From positions 1-56,506 of the forward strand of contig JAEWMY010000061.1 in assembly GCA_023393015.1 (NCBI GenBank): DNA of 56,506 nt, given 5' to 3'. Under the pieces are notes generated by a model. It was not told the origin of the DNA. It made no database searches and worked only from the letters and a program-made list of their open reading frames with translations. This DNA is from Spirochaetota bacterium (GTDB lineage Bacteria; Spirochaetota; Spirochaetia; Treponematales; Treponemataceae). Made by a program: the position numbers and the translations under genes. Position 1 is the first letter of the stretch; each line of letters opens with the position of its first letter. Below are positions 29,675-38,425 of this stretch, in pieces.

Positions 29675-31504
29675 TCAGGGCCGTTCGTCCGGTTTCCGCG
29701 CCTTCTTGGGCGCGGCCTCGCGTTTTCTCGGGGGAGTTTCCTCGCGCGGCGTTTCCCATTCGACGAGTATGCTCCGGTTCGATATCTCCGGAATCGCCCG
29801 TAGGTTACCGCACTCGGTCCTGTGGATGATGATGCCCCTGCCCCGCGAGACGTAGCCCGTGATTGGCGCGGGAGGCAGGGGCGAGCAGCAGTGCGCGAAT
29901 TTAATCATGAAATTCGTCGTGTCGCCGACGCGAATCTTGAGCACTGCCGAGTCTATGCCGGCCCGCGCGGCGTCCGCTCCCTCGGAAAGCCCTTGTCCCT
30001 TGTGATGGGCCTGTCGCGACTGCTCCGGGCGCGCGCTTTCCTGCGCGTCGCGCTTTTCGGTCTCTCCCGGACTCTCGTTCTCCTGCAACCACGCCCTGAT
30101 CTTCTGCCGAGCCCGCGCGGTCCTCGCGTTGTTGTACTGGTTGCGCGTCGGGTGCGCCTGCGGATGCGTCGTAACCTCGACGACCTGCGTGTTTCGGAGC
30201 GGTTCCGACAGCGGGACGATCGCCCCGTCCGCCTTGGCTCCGACGATTTTTTCGCCCACCGCGGTGTGGATGTGGTAGGCGAAATCGATGGGCGTCGATC
30301 CGGCCGGCAGTTCTACGATATCACCCTTGGGCGTGAAGACGTATATCGAGTCACCGAGAAGGTCGGATTTGATACGGGCAAGGAAGTCTTCGTCGGTAAA
30401 GCGGTTGCGTGAAAGCTCGCGCAGCTGGTTGATTATCGAAAGGTGGTCCGCGGAGACGATTTCCTTTCCCGAGCCCTTCTTGTAAAGCCAGTGGCTCGCG
30501 ATCCCGTTTTCCGCGACATGGTGCATTTCGACCGTGCGTATCTGGATCTCGAGAGGGCGGCCCTGCAGGGACATGACGGTCGTGTGAAGGCTCTGGTACC
30601 CGTTCGGTTTGGGCATCGCGATGTAGTCCTTGAACCTTCCGTCGAGCGGCTTCCAGACCGTGTGCACGAGACCGAGTACGGTGTAGCATTCGTTGACCGA
30701 GTGGCACAACACGCGCATCGCGAGAAGGTCGTAGAGCTCGTCGCTCGCCTTGTTCCGTTTCTTCATCTTCTGGTAGATGGACCAGAAGTGCTTGGCGCGC
30801 GACTTTACCGTTACCTTGATGCCCGCCTCCCGCGTTACCCTGAGTATCTCGGCCTCGGCGCCGGCGAGAAAGTCCTCGCGTTCCCCCTTCTTCGCCGCGA
30901 CGAGGCTCTTGATCTGGTCAAAGGCCTCGCGGTTGAGATACTTGAGGCTCAGGTCCTCGAGTTCGTCCTTGATGAAGGATATACCGAGCCGGTTGGCGAG
31001 CGGCGCCCAGATGTCGATCGTCTCCTGCGCGATGAGCCGCTGTTCGTCCTCGGGAAAGTCCTTGAGGCTTCGCATCTTGTCGAGTCGGTCGGCGAGCCTG
31101 ATGAGTATGACGCGGATGTCGTCGATCATGGCGAAGAACATCTTGCGGATCGCTTCGGCCTGCTGCACCGTCTTGTTCCGCATCTTGACGCCCGATATGC
31201 GCGACGTACCCACGACGAGCGTCCTGACGTCCTTGCCGAAGCGCGCCTCGATGTCGTCGGCGGTCACGCCAAGTTCGTCGAGCGAGCCGTGGAGGAAGGC
31301 GCCCGCGACGCTGTCGCCGTCAAGCTGCAGCGACGCGAGAACGCGCGCGACGCGAAGGGGATGGTCGAGGTAGCTTTCGCCGCAGGATCGGCAGGCTTCG
31401 CCCTTGACCGCGCGCATGAACTCCCACGCGTCGGATATCCGCTCGCGATCTTGCGGTGTGAAGTGGGAATACTCGGAAAAAAAGGCGTTCAATCGTTCGT
31501 TCAT
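29675..31504 (-). CDS. RelA/SpoT homologue with degenerate hydrolase site
   Basis: (p)ppGpp enzyme of the long RSH family, 609 aa. The N-terminal HD domain has His48, His72 and Asp139, but the HD dyad reads HG (Gly73 for the metal-binding Asp), the usual HDVVEDT becomes HGSLDEL, and LADRLHNMR is LADRLDKMR. The synthetase domain (about 225-345) looks intact, with GRFKDYIAMPKPNGYQSLHT and the RxKD signature of bifunctional enzymes (290-293). TGS is at about 390-450 and the CC zinc-finger region at about 530-570 (HCCSPLPP). The final ACT domain is missing and replaced by a Lys/Arg/Pro tail. It is probably synthetase-only. Its start overlaps the prmC stop (ATGA). Confidence 0.93.
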   Translation of the reverse strand: MNERLNAFFSEYSHFTPQDRERISDAWEFMRAVKGEACRSCGESYLDHPLRVARVLASLQLDGDSVAGAFLHGSLDELGVTADDIEARFGKDVRTLVVGTSRISGVKMRNKTVQQAEAIRKMFFAMIDDIRVILIRLADRLDKMRSLKDFPEDEQRLIAQETIDIWAPLANRLGISFIKDELEDLSLKYLNREAFDQIKSLVAAKKGEREDFLAGAEAEILRVTREAGIKVTVKSRAKHFWSIYQKMKKRNKASDELYDLLAMRVLCHSVNECYTVLGLVHTVWKPLDGRFKDYIAMPKPNGYQSLHTTVMSLQGRPLEIQIRTVEMHHVAENGIASHWLYKKGSGKEIVSADHLSIINQLRELSRNRFTDEDFLARIKSDLLGDSIYVFTPKGDIVELPAGSTPIDFAYHIHTAVGEKIVGAKADGAIVPLSEPLRNTQVVEVTTHPQAHPTRNQYNNARTARARQKIRAWLQENESPGETEKRDAQESARPEQSRQAHHKGQGLSEGADAARAGIDSAVLKIRVGDTTNFMIKFAHCCSPLPPAPITGYVSRGRGIIIHRTECGNLRAIPEISNRSILVEWETPREETPPRKREAAPKKARKPDERP

Positions 31505-32457
31505 GGTCGCGATCCCTCGACGACGCGTTCCTGTCCGGAAAGGTCCCGATGAATGACTATACCAGCAAATCCGAGGGTTGATAAATACCCCGCGGCGTCC
31601 CGCGCGTTATACTCGCCCGTCTCGACGAGAAGGCGGCCTCCGGGATTCAACGCGGTGAAGGCCGCATCCGCGAGCGCGCGAACGAGGTCGAGACCGTCTT
31701 CCCCGCCGTCGAGGGCGAGTAGGGGCTCTCCCCGGCCGTCCAGGAGGAGGTCGCGCGCGACGGCGGCGGGGACGTAGGGCGGGTTCGAGACTATGAGGTC
31801 GTATCCCGTTCCGTCGCCGGGATCCGGGAGTCCTTCGCGGATGTCTCCTTCGAGGAAGCGGATGCCGTGACCTGCGCCGATAAGCCGTTCGGCGTTGTCG
31901 CGAGCGACGTCGAGAGCCGCGGGCGATATGTCGGTGGCGGTCATGTCGATCAGGGGCCTTTCGCTCTTGAGCGCGACGGCGACGCATCCCGAGCCGGTGC
32001 AGGCGTCGAGGACGCGAACGCCGCGTTCTCGCCCGTAACGCGGAAATGTCCCGGTCTCCGCGATCGAGGCGATCCCGGAGATCGAGGCGATCCCGGAAAT
32101 CGCCGCGATCCCGGAAATCGCCTTGAGCGCCAATTCGACGAGGGTTTCGGTGTCCGGTTTCGGGATGAGAACGGCCGGGGTGACGCGGAATGGCAGCGCC
32201 CAGAATTCCTTGACGCCCGTGATATAGGCGACGGGGAGTCCGGCCTCGCGCCGGCGGATCGCTTCGACGAACGACGCAATCTCGGATTCGGTCAGTTCCC
32301 GTTCCGGGTGGGCCAGGACGTTAGACCGTTCGGCGCGCAGCGTATGTGCGAGAAGGAGATCGCAATCGAGCGCGGGAGTGGCCTCGCGGTCGCTCCTCCG
32401 TTCGGCCGAAACCGCGAGCGAGTGAATCCCGAATGCCCGTGCCTCGCCCGACGTCAT
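31501..32457 (-). CDS. prmC: Release factor glutamine methyltransferase
   Basis: Methylates the Gln of the GGQ motif in release factors, 318 aa. The N-terminal helical domain covers about 1-90. The SAM-binding motif is DACTGSGCVAVAL (150-162) and the catalytic NPPY is at 225-228, preceded by IPKPDTE. Between the two domains, residues 113-130 are three copies of the hexapeptide (A/S)ISGIA, coded by an 18-bp tandem repeat; this linker is absent from usual PrmC. It lies 28 bases after prfA, whose product is its substrate. Confidence 0.95.
   Translation of the reverse strand: MTSGEARAFGIHSLAVSAERRSDREATPALDCDLLLAHTLRAERSNVLAHPERELTESEIASFVEAIRRREAGLPVAYITGVKEFWALPFRVTPAVLIPKPDTETLVELALKAISGIAAISGIASISGIASIAETGTFPRYGRERGVRVLDACTGSGCVAVALKSERPLIDMTATDISPAALDVARDNAERLIGAGHGIRFLEGDIREGLPDPGDGTGYDLIVSNPPYVPAAVARDLLLDGRGEPLLALDGGEDGLDLVRALADAAFTALNPGGRLLVETGEYNARDAAGYLSTLGFAGIVIHRDLSGQERVVEGSRP
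32068..32121. repeat. 18-bp tandem repeat, three copies, inside prmC
   Basis: On the plus strand the unit is GCGATCCCGGAAATCGCC; two copies are identical and the third differs at three positions. It is in frame and lengthens the linker between the PrmC domains by about 18 residues. Confidence 0.88.
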
Positions 32458-32485
32458 GGCCGCGCGCTTCGCCCGTCAAAGCCCG

Positions 32486-33556
32486 TCATTCGTCCTGGGC
32501 CTTGAGCTGTTCCTCTCTCGCGGCCATCGCGAGAGCCTCGACGAGTTCGCCGATATCGCCCTGCATGACGAGGTCGAGTTTGTAGAGCGTCAGGTTTATG
32601 CGGTGGTCGGTCAGGCGGTTTTGCGGGAAGTTGTAGGTGCGGATGCGCTCGGAGCGGTCTCCGGAACCCACCTGGCTCTTGCGGTTCGCCGCGCGCTCCG
32701 CGTTCTTTTTTTCTTCTTCCAGCTCGAACAGCCGCGTTCTCAGGACGCGCATCGCCTTGGCCCGGTTCTTAATCTGGCTTTTCTCGTCCTGGCAGATGAC
32801 GACGAGGCCCGTCGGCAAGTGAGTGAGCCGGACGGCCGAGTCGGTCGTGTTGACGCACTGGCCGCCCGGGCCGCCCGCTCGCATGACGTCGATCCGGAGA
32901 TCTTCCTGCCTGATGTTGATCTCGGTTTCCTCCGCCTCGGGGAGAACCGCCACGGTAACCGCGCTCGTGTGAATCCTTCCGGATCCTTCCGTTTCGGGAA
33001 CCCGCTGGACGCGATGGACGCCCGACTCGTATCTGAGGCTTCCGTACACGTATTTCCCCGAGATGGAAAAGGTGATTTCCTTGTATCCGCCGAGTCCCGT
33101 CTCGTTCGACGAAAGTATCTCGTACTTCCAGCCCTTGTGCTCGGCGTAGCGCGAATACATTCTGAAAAGGTCCGCGGCGAACAGGGCGGCTTCCTCGCCG
33201 CCGGTCCCTCCCCTTATTTCCATGATTATGTTCTTTTCCTCGAGGGGATCGGGGGGAATGAGCAGTACCTTGATGCGGGCCTCGCTCCTTTCGAGGAGCT
33301 CCTCGAGGCCCTTGATCTCATCCTTGGCCATTTCGCGCATCTCCGCGTCGTCCGAATCGCGCGCGAGTTCCCTCGTTTCCTTCAGCGAACGCTCGGCTTC
33401 CGAGTACCGCGCGTATTCCTCCATGAGGCTCGCGAGATATGAATGCTCGCGCATCGCGTCGCGGTAGCGCGCCGCGTTGCGGATGAGATTAGGATCCTGT
33501 ATCTCCGTCTCAAGTTCCGCGAAGCGGGCCTTGAGGCGCTGAAGTCTGTCGTGCAT
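32486..33556 (-). CDS. prfA: Peptide chain release factor 1
   Basis: Class I release factor reading UAA and UAG, 356 aa. The codon-recognition tripeptide is Pro-Glu-Thr (187-189, HRVQRVPETEGSGRIHTS), a PxT form, and the hydrolysis motif GGQ is at 231-233 (MRAGGPGGQCVNTTDSAVRL). Full length. Paired with prmC downstream, as in many bacteria. The upstream spacer holds TATATT and weak G-rich sequence before ATG 33556. Confidence 0.97.
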   Translation of the reverse strand: MHDRLQRLKARFAELETEIQDPNLIRNAARYRDAMREHSYLASLMEEYARYSEAERSLKETRELARDSDDAEMREMAKDEIKGLEELLERSEARIKVLLIPPDPLEEKNIIMEIRGGTGGEEAALFAADLFRMYSRYAEHKGWKYEILSSNETGLGGYKEITFSISGKYVYGSLRYESGVHRVQRVPETEGSGRIHTSAVTVAVLPEAEETEINIRQEDLRIDVMRAGGPGGQCVNTTDSAVRLTHLPTGLVVICQDEKSQIKNRAKAMRVLRTRLFELEEEKKNAERAANRKSQVGSGDRSERIRTYNFPQNRLTDHRINLTLYKLDLVMQGDIGELVEALAMAAREEQLKAQDE

Positions 33557-33604
33557 CGTTCGCTATCCCCGTTTGATTGAATATACCAGAATGGACGGCG
33601 CCCT

Positions 33605-34402
33605 TCAATGACCGGACTTGCCGCGCGCCGGCGCGGTAGGGCGCGGCGAACCGGTAGAGCGCGCGGGCGTTGCCTTTCGCGCAGTCGCGGGCTTCGAGGG
33701 TTCCCGTCGTTGCGTCTGGGCGGATTTTGGAACCTGCACGCTCGCGCGTTTCGCGCCGCTCCGTTCGGCAGCGGCGCGCCTGGCCGGGGCGGCGCGGTCA
33801 ACCACGGTTTTGTCCGACGACGCCGCGTATACCCGCGCGGGAGCGTATCGAGTCGGCTTGAAAAAGCCGAAGAGACTGCCGCACAGGCCTCCTGCGAGAT
33901 GGGCGAATTGGGAGATGTCGTCGCCCTGAAATGCCTCCTGTATTTCCCGCCCGAGGTAGAGGAAGACGATCAGGATAAAGGTTATCGGCACGTCGTCCTT
34001 GCCGTGATTGGTGAACGAGGCGAGGAGTATCATCATGAACACGACGCCCGAGGCGCCGAGGAGGGGATGCGGCAGGAAGCACGCGTTGATTACCCCTGTA
34101 ACGAAACCCGTGACCGTGATCATCAGGAACATGGTAAAAGACCCGTACGTTTCCTCGAGCATGGGGCCGAGAAGGAGAATGTAGGCGAGGTTGCTCATGA
34201 GATGTCCCCAGTCTGCGTGACCCGCGGGATGCGTGAAGAGCCTGAGGTAATTGATCGGCTTGAGGAGGTTGAAGGCCTCCGCGTTCGGCACGGTGAAAAA
34301 GGCGCGGGTCAGCCCGTGCAGGACGAAATGATCGAGAAATACGACGCCCGCGCAGAAGAACGAGAAGGTCAGGGTTGTCGGCGCGTTATACTTAATTTTC
34401 AT
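33605..34402 (-). CDS. Rhomboid-family intramembrane serine protease
   Basis: Membrane protein, 265 aa, with six hydrophobic segments in the first about 185 residues. The catalytic pair is visible: Ser118 in GASG (116-119) and His168 in AHLAGG. The oxyanion-side motif HADWGHLMSN carries His67 and Asn71, and an early L1-loop signature TRAFFTV is present. Residues about 185-265 form a Lys/Arg/Ala/Pro-rich, probably cytoplasmic disordered tail. The substrate is unknown. Its start overlaps the exoA stop by 11 bases, so it is translated as part of that operon. Confidence 0.88.
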   Translation of the reverse strand: MKIKYNAPTTLTFSFFCAGVVFLDHFVLHGLTRAFFTVPNAEAFNLLKPINYLRLFTHPAGHADWGHLMSNLAYILLLGPMLEETYGSFTMFLMITVTGFVTGVINACFLPHPLLGASGVVFMMILLASFTNHGKDDVPITFILIVFLYLGREIQEAFQGDDISQFAHLAGGLCGSLFGFFKPTRYAPARVYAASSDKTVVDRAAPARRAAAERSGAKRASVQVPKSAQTQRREPSKPATARKATPARSTGSPRPTAPARGKSGH

Positions 34403-35168
34403 AGGTCAGCTTTATCGGGCAATGATCGGAGCCTGTCACGTCCTTGAGTATCGTCGAGGAGACGACGCGGTCCATGAACGCGGGATTGACGCATTCGTAG
34501 TCGATCCTCCACCCGATGTCCTTTTCGCGCGCGTGGAAGCGGTACGACCACCAGGTATACCGTTTCGGTTCGTCGCAAAAGGCGCGAAAAGTGTCTATGT
34601 AACCCTTTGCGACGAATCGATCCATCCATGCGCGCTCCGCGGGGAGGTAGCCGGGGTTTCCCTCGTTGGCCTTGGGGTTCGCGAGGTCGATCGGTTTATG
34701 GGCGATATTGTAGTCGCCGCAGAGTATGACGTTCTTTCCGGAAGAAACGAGGGAATCGCATGCCTCGAGTATCGCGTCGCAGAATGCCAGTTTGTAGCCG
34801 AGTCGGGCCCCGGCCTCCTGCGAATTCGGAAAATACGCCGAGATGACGACGGCCTCGGGGAACTCGGCCATGACGACCCGTCCCTCGTCGTCGAATTCGG
34901 GAACGCCGAGGGTTCGGACGTCGAGCGGCTCCGTCTTGCTGTAAATGGCTGTTCCGGAATAACCCGCTTTTTTCGCGGAGCTCCACCAAGATTTCCAGGA
35001 GCCTCCGGGCAGGACCGGGTCGGTCAGCGCCTCGGTTACCTGTCCGCGATGGGCCTTCGTTTCCTGCAGGCACAGGACGTCGGGGGATTCGGCGGAAAGC
35101 CAGTCGAGAAAGCCCTTTTTTTCGACCGCGCGGATGCCGTTTACGTTCCAGGAAACCACCGTTTTCAT
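34392..35168 (-). CDS. exoA: Exodeoxyribonuclease III / AP endonuclease
   Basis: Xth-type DNA-repair enzyme, 258 aa. Active-site residues are Asn8 (SWNVNG), Glu36 (LQETKA), Asp/Asn in CGDYNIAH and Asp/His in SDHCPIKL. Start placed at ATG 35168, giving MKTVVSWNVNGIR. No Shine-Dalgarno is present; instead TTGAAA-17-CATTAT ends six bases before the ATG, so the mRNA probably starts at or next to the AUG. First gene of the minus-strand operon exoA, rhomboid, prfA, prmC, RSH. Confidence 0.95.
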   Translation of the reverse strand: MKTVVSWNVNGIRAVEKKGFLDWLSAESPDVLCLQETKAHRGQVTEALTDPVLPGGSWKSWWSSAKKAGYSGTAIYSKTEPLDVRTLGVPEFDDEGRVVMAEFPEAVVISAYFPNSQEAGARLGYKLAFCDAILEACDSLVSSGKNVILCGDYNIAHKPIDLANPKANEGNPGYLPAERAWMDRFVAKGYIDTFRAFCDEPKRYTWWSYRFHAREKDIGWRIDYECVNPAFMDRVVSSTILKDVTGSDHCPIKLTYEN

Positions 35169-35174
35169 GTATCC

Positions 35175-35203
35175 ATAATGCACGGTAAAACCGATGTTTT
35201 CAA
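35175..35203 (-). promoter_or_regulatory. Promoter for a leaderless exoA mRNA
   Basis: On the minus strand TTGAAA (35203-35198), 17-base spacer, CATTAT (35180-35175), then six bases (GGATAC) to the ATG. Expected start at the A of the start codon. Confidence 0.55.
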
Positions 35204-35215
35204 GACCGCCGATTG

Positions 35216-35244
35216 TTGTATCCGCGGACGTTTTGCAGTATTTT
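35216..35244 (+). promoter_or_regulatory. Promoter for a near-leaderless clpS mRNA
   Basis: TTGTAT (35216-35221), 17-base spacer, TATTTT (35239-35244), then eight bases to ATG 35253. No Shine-Dalgarno in between. It lies back to back with the exoA promoter, 12 bases between the -35 boxes. Confidence 0.5.
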
Positions 35245-35252
35245 TATGGTGT

Positions 35253-35558
35253 ATGGAAGCGGAAAACAGGTCGGAAGGAAGAACCTCGGTATCGGAGGAC
35301 GCGCGCGAGCCGTCCCCGTATCAGGTAGTGCTTTTGAATGACGATTTTACGACGAAGGATTTCGTGGTGGCGGTGTTGATAGCCGTGTTTCACAAGAAGC
35401 TCGACGACGCCACATTGATTATGGAAGACGTGCATCGCAAGGGTCGCGGGATCGTTGGCGCGTATACGTACGATATCGCGATGACCAGATGCCTGCAGGT
35501 GCACGAAGCCGCGCGCCAGAACGGATATCCGCTCAGGTGCGTAATGGAGCAGACGTGA
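35253..35558 (+). CDS. clpS: ClpS adaptor of the N-degron pathway
   Basis: Adaptor that binds N-terminal Leu, Phe, Trp or Tyr and hands the protein to ClpA, 101 aa. After a charged flexible arm of about 20 residues the fold reads YQVVLLNDDFTTKDFVVAVL (the NDD-T pocket), EDVHRKGRGIVGAYTYDIA and ends LRCVMEQT. Pocket residues (Asn, Asp, His) match the E. coli protein. ATG 35253 gives the canonical length; an out-of-frame ATG lies seven bases earlier. It overlaps clpA by four bases (GTGA). Confidence 0.95.
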   Translation: MEAENRSEGRTSVSEDAREPSPYQVVLLNDDFTTKDFVVAVLIAVFHKKLDDATLIMEDVHRKGRGIVGAYTYDIAMTRCLQVHEAARQNGYPLRCVMEQT

Positions 35559-38425
35559 AGATAAAGATAAGCGGTTCCGTTCAGAAGATACTCGATCAGG
35601 CCTGGGCCGACGCGAAGGCGCGGGGACACGAATACGTGACCCCCGAGCACATACTGCTCGCCATGATGGATCGTCCTTCCGTCCTGCGGATACTGTCGTT
35701 GTGCGGGGCCGACATAGCCTTCATACACGACAGCATCGACGAGTACCTGAGAAAGAACATGCCCGTAATGACGGGGCAGGAACCGTTGCAGACGGTGGGA
35801 TTCCAGAACGTGTTTCAGCGCGCGCTGTTTCATTGCGAAAGCGCGGAGAAGCCCGTGGTCGAGACGTGCGACGTGCTCGTGAGCCTTATCGACGAGCAGA
35901 AGAACTACTGTTCCTACTACATGCGCAGGGGCGGACTCGACCGTCTCATGCTTCTCGAGGTAATCAGCCACGGCGGCTCGTGCGCGGACGACGCGGAATT
36001 CGACGCATCCGAGGGGAAACGCCTCGGATCCGATCCGTTCGACGAGGGGATTACCGAGGACCCCGGGATAGGTACCGGCTACGCGGAAGGATCGCGGGGA
36101 GCCGACTCCCTTACCGGCGGGGAGCCGGGAAAAACGGGGCCGAAACGAGCGGACGGAACCTATGACGCTATCGGTCGCGTACCACGCGAGCGCAAGGACG
36201 GCATGCAGCCGCGCGATGGTATGGGTTCGTCGTATCCCGGGAGCGAGCCCCACGACGAACAGTCGGACGACATGGGCGACGGGTCAGGGCGGCAAAGGAA
36301 CCCCAAGAAAAGCGTACTTGAACGGTATACCGTGGAGCTGACCTCGCTCGCGCGTCAGGGAAAACTCGAGCCGCTTATCGGGCGGGAGGAGGAACTCGAC
36401 CGGACGATCCAGGTGCTCTGCCGTCGACTCAAGAACAATCCGATACACGTCGGCGAGGCGGGCGTCGGAAAAACCGCCATAACCGAAGGGCTCGCGCAGA
36501 GGATTGCCGCGGGGAAAGTTCCGCCGCTCCTTCGCGACTACGAGGTGTTCAGCCTCGACATGGGCTCTCTCGTGGCCGGAACCAAATTCCGCGGCGACTT
36601 CGAGGAACGCGTCAAGCGCGTGCTCGAGGAACTCGTGAAGCGTCAGAGGGTGATTTTGTTCATAGACGAGATACATACGATCGTTGGCGCGGGCTCGACC
36701 GGCGGCGGAACGCTCGACGCCTCGAACCTGATGAAGCCCGCCCTGTCTTCGGGTCGCGTTCGATGCATAGGTTCGACCACGTACGAGGAATACGCGAAGT
36801 ATTTCGAGAAGGACCACGCGCTCTCGCGGCGGTTCCAGAAGATCGATATCTCCGAGCCCGGAGAGGCCGACGCGATAGCGATACTCGAGGGACTCAAGTC
36901 TCGTTACGAGGAATACCACGGGGTCAGGTACACGACCGAGGCCATAGAGCAGGCGGTGAAACTGTCGGCTCAGTACATTACGGAGCGACGCCTTCCAGAC
37001 AAGGCTATAGACGTCATCGACGAGGCGGGCGCGCGCGCGCGGATTCTCGCCGACGGCGGTTCTTCCGGCAGTGCTTCCTCCGGCGTGCCTTCATCCGGCG
37101 CCGAAACGGCCGTGAACTCGGGTGAGGGCCCGCACGGCGCCGACTCTCTAGCGCGCGAAAACGCCCTGGCTGCCGGTGTCGCCGATGCTTCGGGCGCAAC
37201 CGATTCGGACGGGACGAGTTCCGTACACGGCTCGACCGACGGCGCAAACGGAGAGACTACGGGCGAGGCCTTGATGGTAGAGATGTCCTCCGATCCCCTG
37301 CCCCTTACGAAGGGCGAAGCTCCGGAAGGCAGGGAAGCGGGTTCAGGACCCGTCGCGCGGGAGAGAACGGGCGAACCCAATGACGTTCCCGTCGTCGACC
37401 GGGCGCTTGTCGAGACGGTCGTCGCGCGCATCGCGCGCATTCCCGAGCGGACGGTCAACACCGGGGAGATAGACCGGCTTCGAGAGCTGGAGCCGGTATT
37501 GTCGCGGGCGATATTCGGGCAGGACGCGGCGGTTCGCGCCGTCGTAACCGCCGTCAAACGCTCCCGGGCGGGTTTCCGCGCGCCCGGCAAACCGGTCGCG
37601 AATTTCCTCTTTGTCGGACCGACCGGAGTCGGAAAAACCGAACTCGCGAGAACGCTCGCGGAGACGCTCGGCGTCGCGCTTCATCGTTTTGACATGAGCG
37701 AATACCAGGAGAAACATACGGTATCCCGCCTCATCGGCTCGCCTCCCGGTTACGTCGGTTTCGAGGAGGGCGGTCTCCTCACTGACGCCGTGAGAAAACA
37801 GCCACACTCGATCGTCCTTCTTGACGAGATAGAGAAGGCCCACTCGGACGTGTTCAACGTTCTGTTGCAGATAATGGATTACGCGACCCTCACGGACAAC
37901 CAGGGACGCAAGGCGGACTTCCGCAATACCATACTGATAATGACGAGCAACGCGGGCGCGAGGGAGATCGGAAAGCCGATGATCGGTTTCGGGGGACGCG
38001 AGGTTTCCGAGGAGGCGGTGAGCGAGGCCGTCGAGCGGACCTTTACTCCGGAGTTCCGTAACAGGCTGGATGCCGTCGTGCGGTTCGGCCATCTTTCGGA
38101 GGCCGTCATGGAGGCTATCGTCCGAAAGGAGATAGCCGCCGTGTCTTCCCGCGTGGCCGATCGCGGAATATCGATAGAGGTGTCGGACGCGGCCGTCGCG
38201 CATCTTTCCCGCGCGGGATATTCCCCCGAATTCGGCGCGCGCAACGCCTCGAGGCTCATCGAAGACCTCGTGACGACGCCGCTCGTGGACATGGTCCTGT
38301 TCGGCGACCTTTCCTCCGGCGGCGTCGCGGTCGTGGATCGCGACGACTCGGCCGAAGGCGGGATCGGCATAACCGTTCGCGCGGCCGATCCGACGGGAGC
38401 CGCGCGGGCGGAGATGGCCTACTGA
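35555..38425 (+). CDS. clpA: ClpA ATPase with two long linkers
   Basis: AAA+ unfoldase that feeds ClpP, 956 aa against about 760 in E. coli. Start GTG 35555 overlaps the clpS stop and gives VKIKISGSVQKILDQAW. N-domain about 1-145; D1 Walker A GEAGVGKT (300-307) and Walker B LFIDEIHT; D2 Walker A GPTGVGKT (688-695) and Walker B LLDEIEKAH; the ClpP-docking loop has IGF (PMIGFGG). Two low-complexity inserts stand out: about 148-248 (Gly/Asp-rich, N-domain to D1) and about 490-612 (Gly/Ser/Ala-rich, D1 to D2). Both are probably disordered. Confidence 0.95.
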   Translation: MKIKISGSVQKILDQAWADAKARGHEYVTPEHILLAMMDRPSVLRILSLCGADIAFIHDSIDEYLRKNMPVMTGQEPLQTVGFQNVFQRALFHCESAEKPVVETCDVLVSLIDEQKNYCSYYMRRGGLDRLMLLEVISHGGSCADDAEFDASEGKRLGSDPFDEGITEDPGIGTGYAEGSRGADSLTGGEPGKTGPKRADGTYDAIGRVPRERKDGMQPRDGMGSSYPGSEPHDEQSDDMGDGSGRQRNPKKSVLERYTVELTSLARQGKLEPLIGREEELDRTIQVLCRRLKNNPIHVGEAGVGKTAITEGLAQRIAAGKVPPLLRDYEVFSLDMGSLVAGTKFRGDFEERVKRVLEELVKRQRVILFIDEIHTIVGAGSTGGGTLDASNLMKPALSSGRVRCIGSTTYEEYAKYFEKDHALSRRFQKIDISEPGEADAIAILEGLKSRYEEYHGVRYTTEAIEQAVKLSAQYITERRLPDKAIDVIDEAGARARILADGGSSGSASSGVPSSGAETAVNSGEGPHGADSLARENALAAGVADASGATDSDGTSSVHGSTDGANGETTGEALMVEMSSDPLPLTKGEAPEGREAGSGPVARERTGEPNDVPVVDRALVETVVARIARIPERTVNTGEIDRLRELEPVLSRAIFGQDAAVRAVVTAVKRSRAGFRAPGKPVANFLFVGPTGVGKTELARTLAETLGVALHRFDMSEYQEKHTVSRLIGSPPGYVGFEEGGLLTDAVRKQPHSIVLLDEIEKAHSDVFNVLLQIMDYATLTDNQGRKADFRNTILIMTSNAGAREIGKPMIGFGGREVSEEAVSEAVERTFTPEFRNRLDAVVRFGHLSEAVMEAIVRKEIAAVSSRVADRGISIEVSDAAVAHLSRAGYSPEFGARNASRLIEDLVTTPLVDMVLFGDLSSGGVAVVDRDDSAEGGIGITVRAADPTGAARAEMAY

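Noticed and set aside
34422..35252. A plus-strand frame upstream of clpS fused to it
   Set aside because: It is antisense to exoA and adds about 277 residues unrelated to ClpS; the ClpS family fits exactly from ATG 35253.
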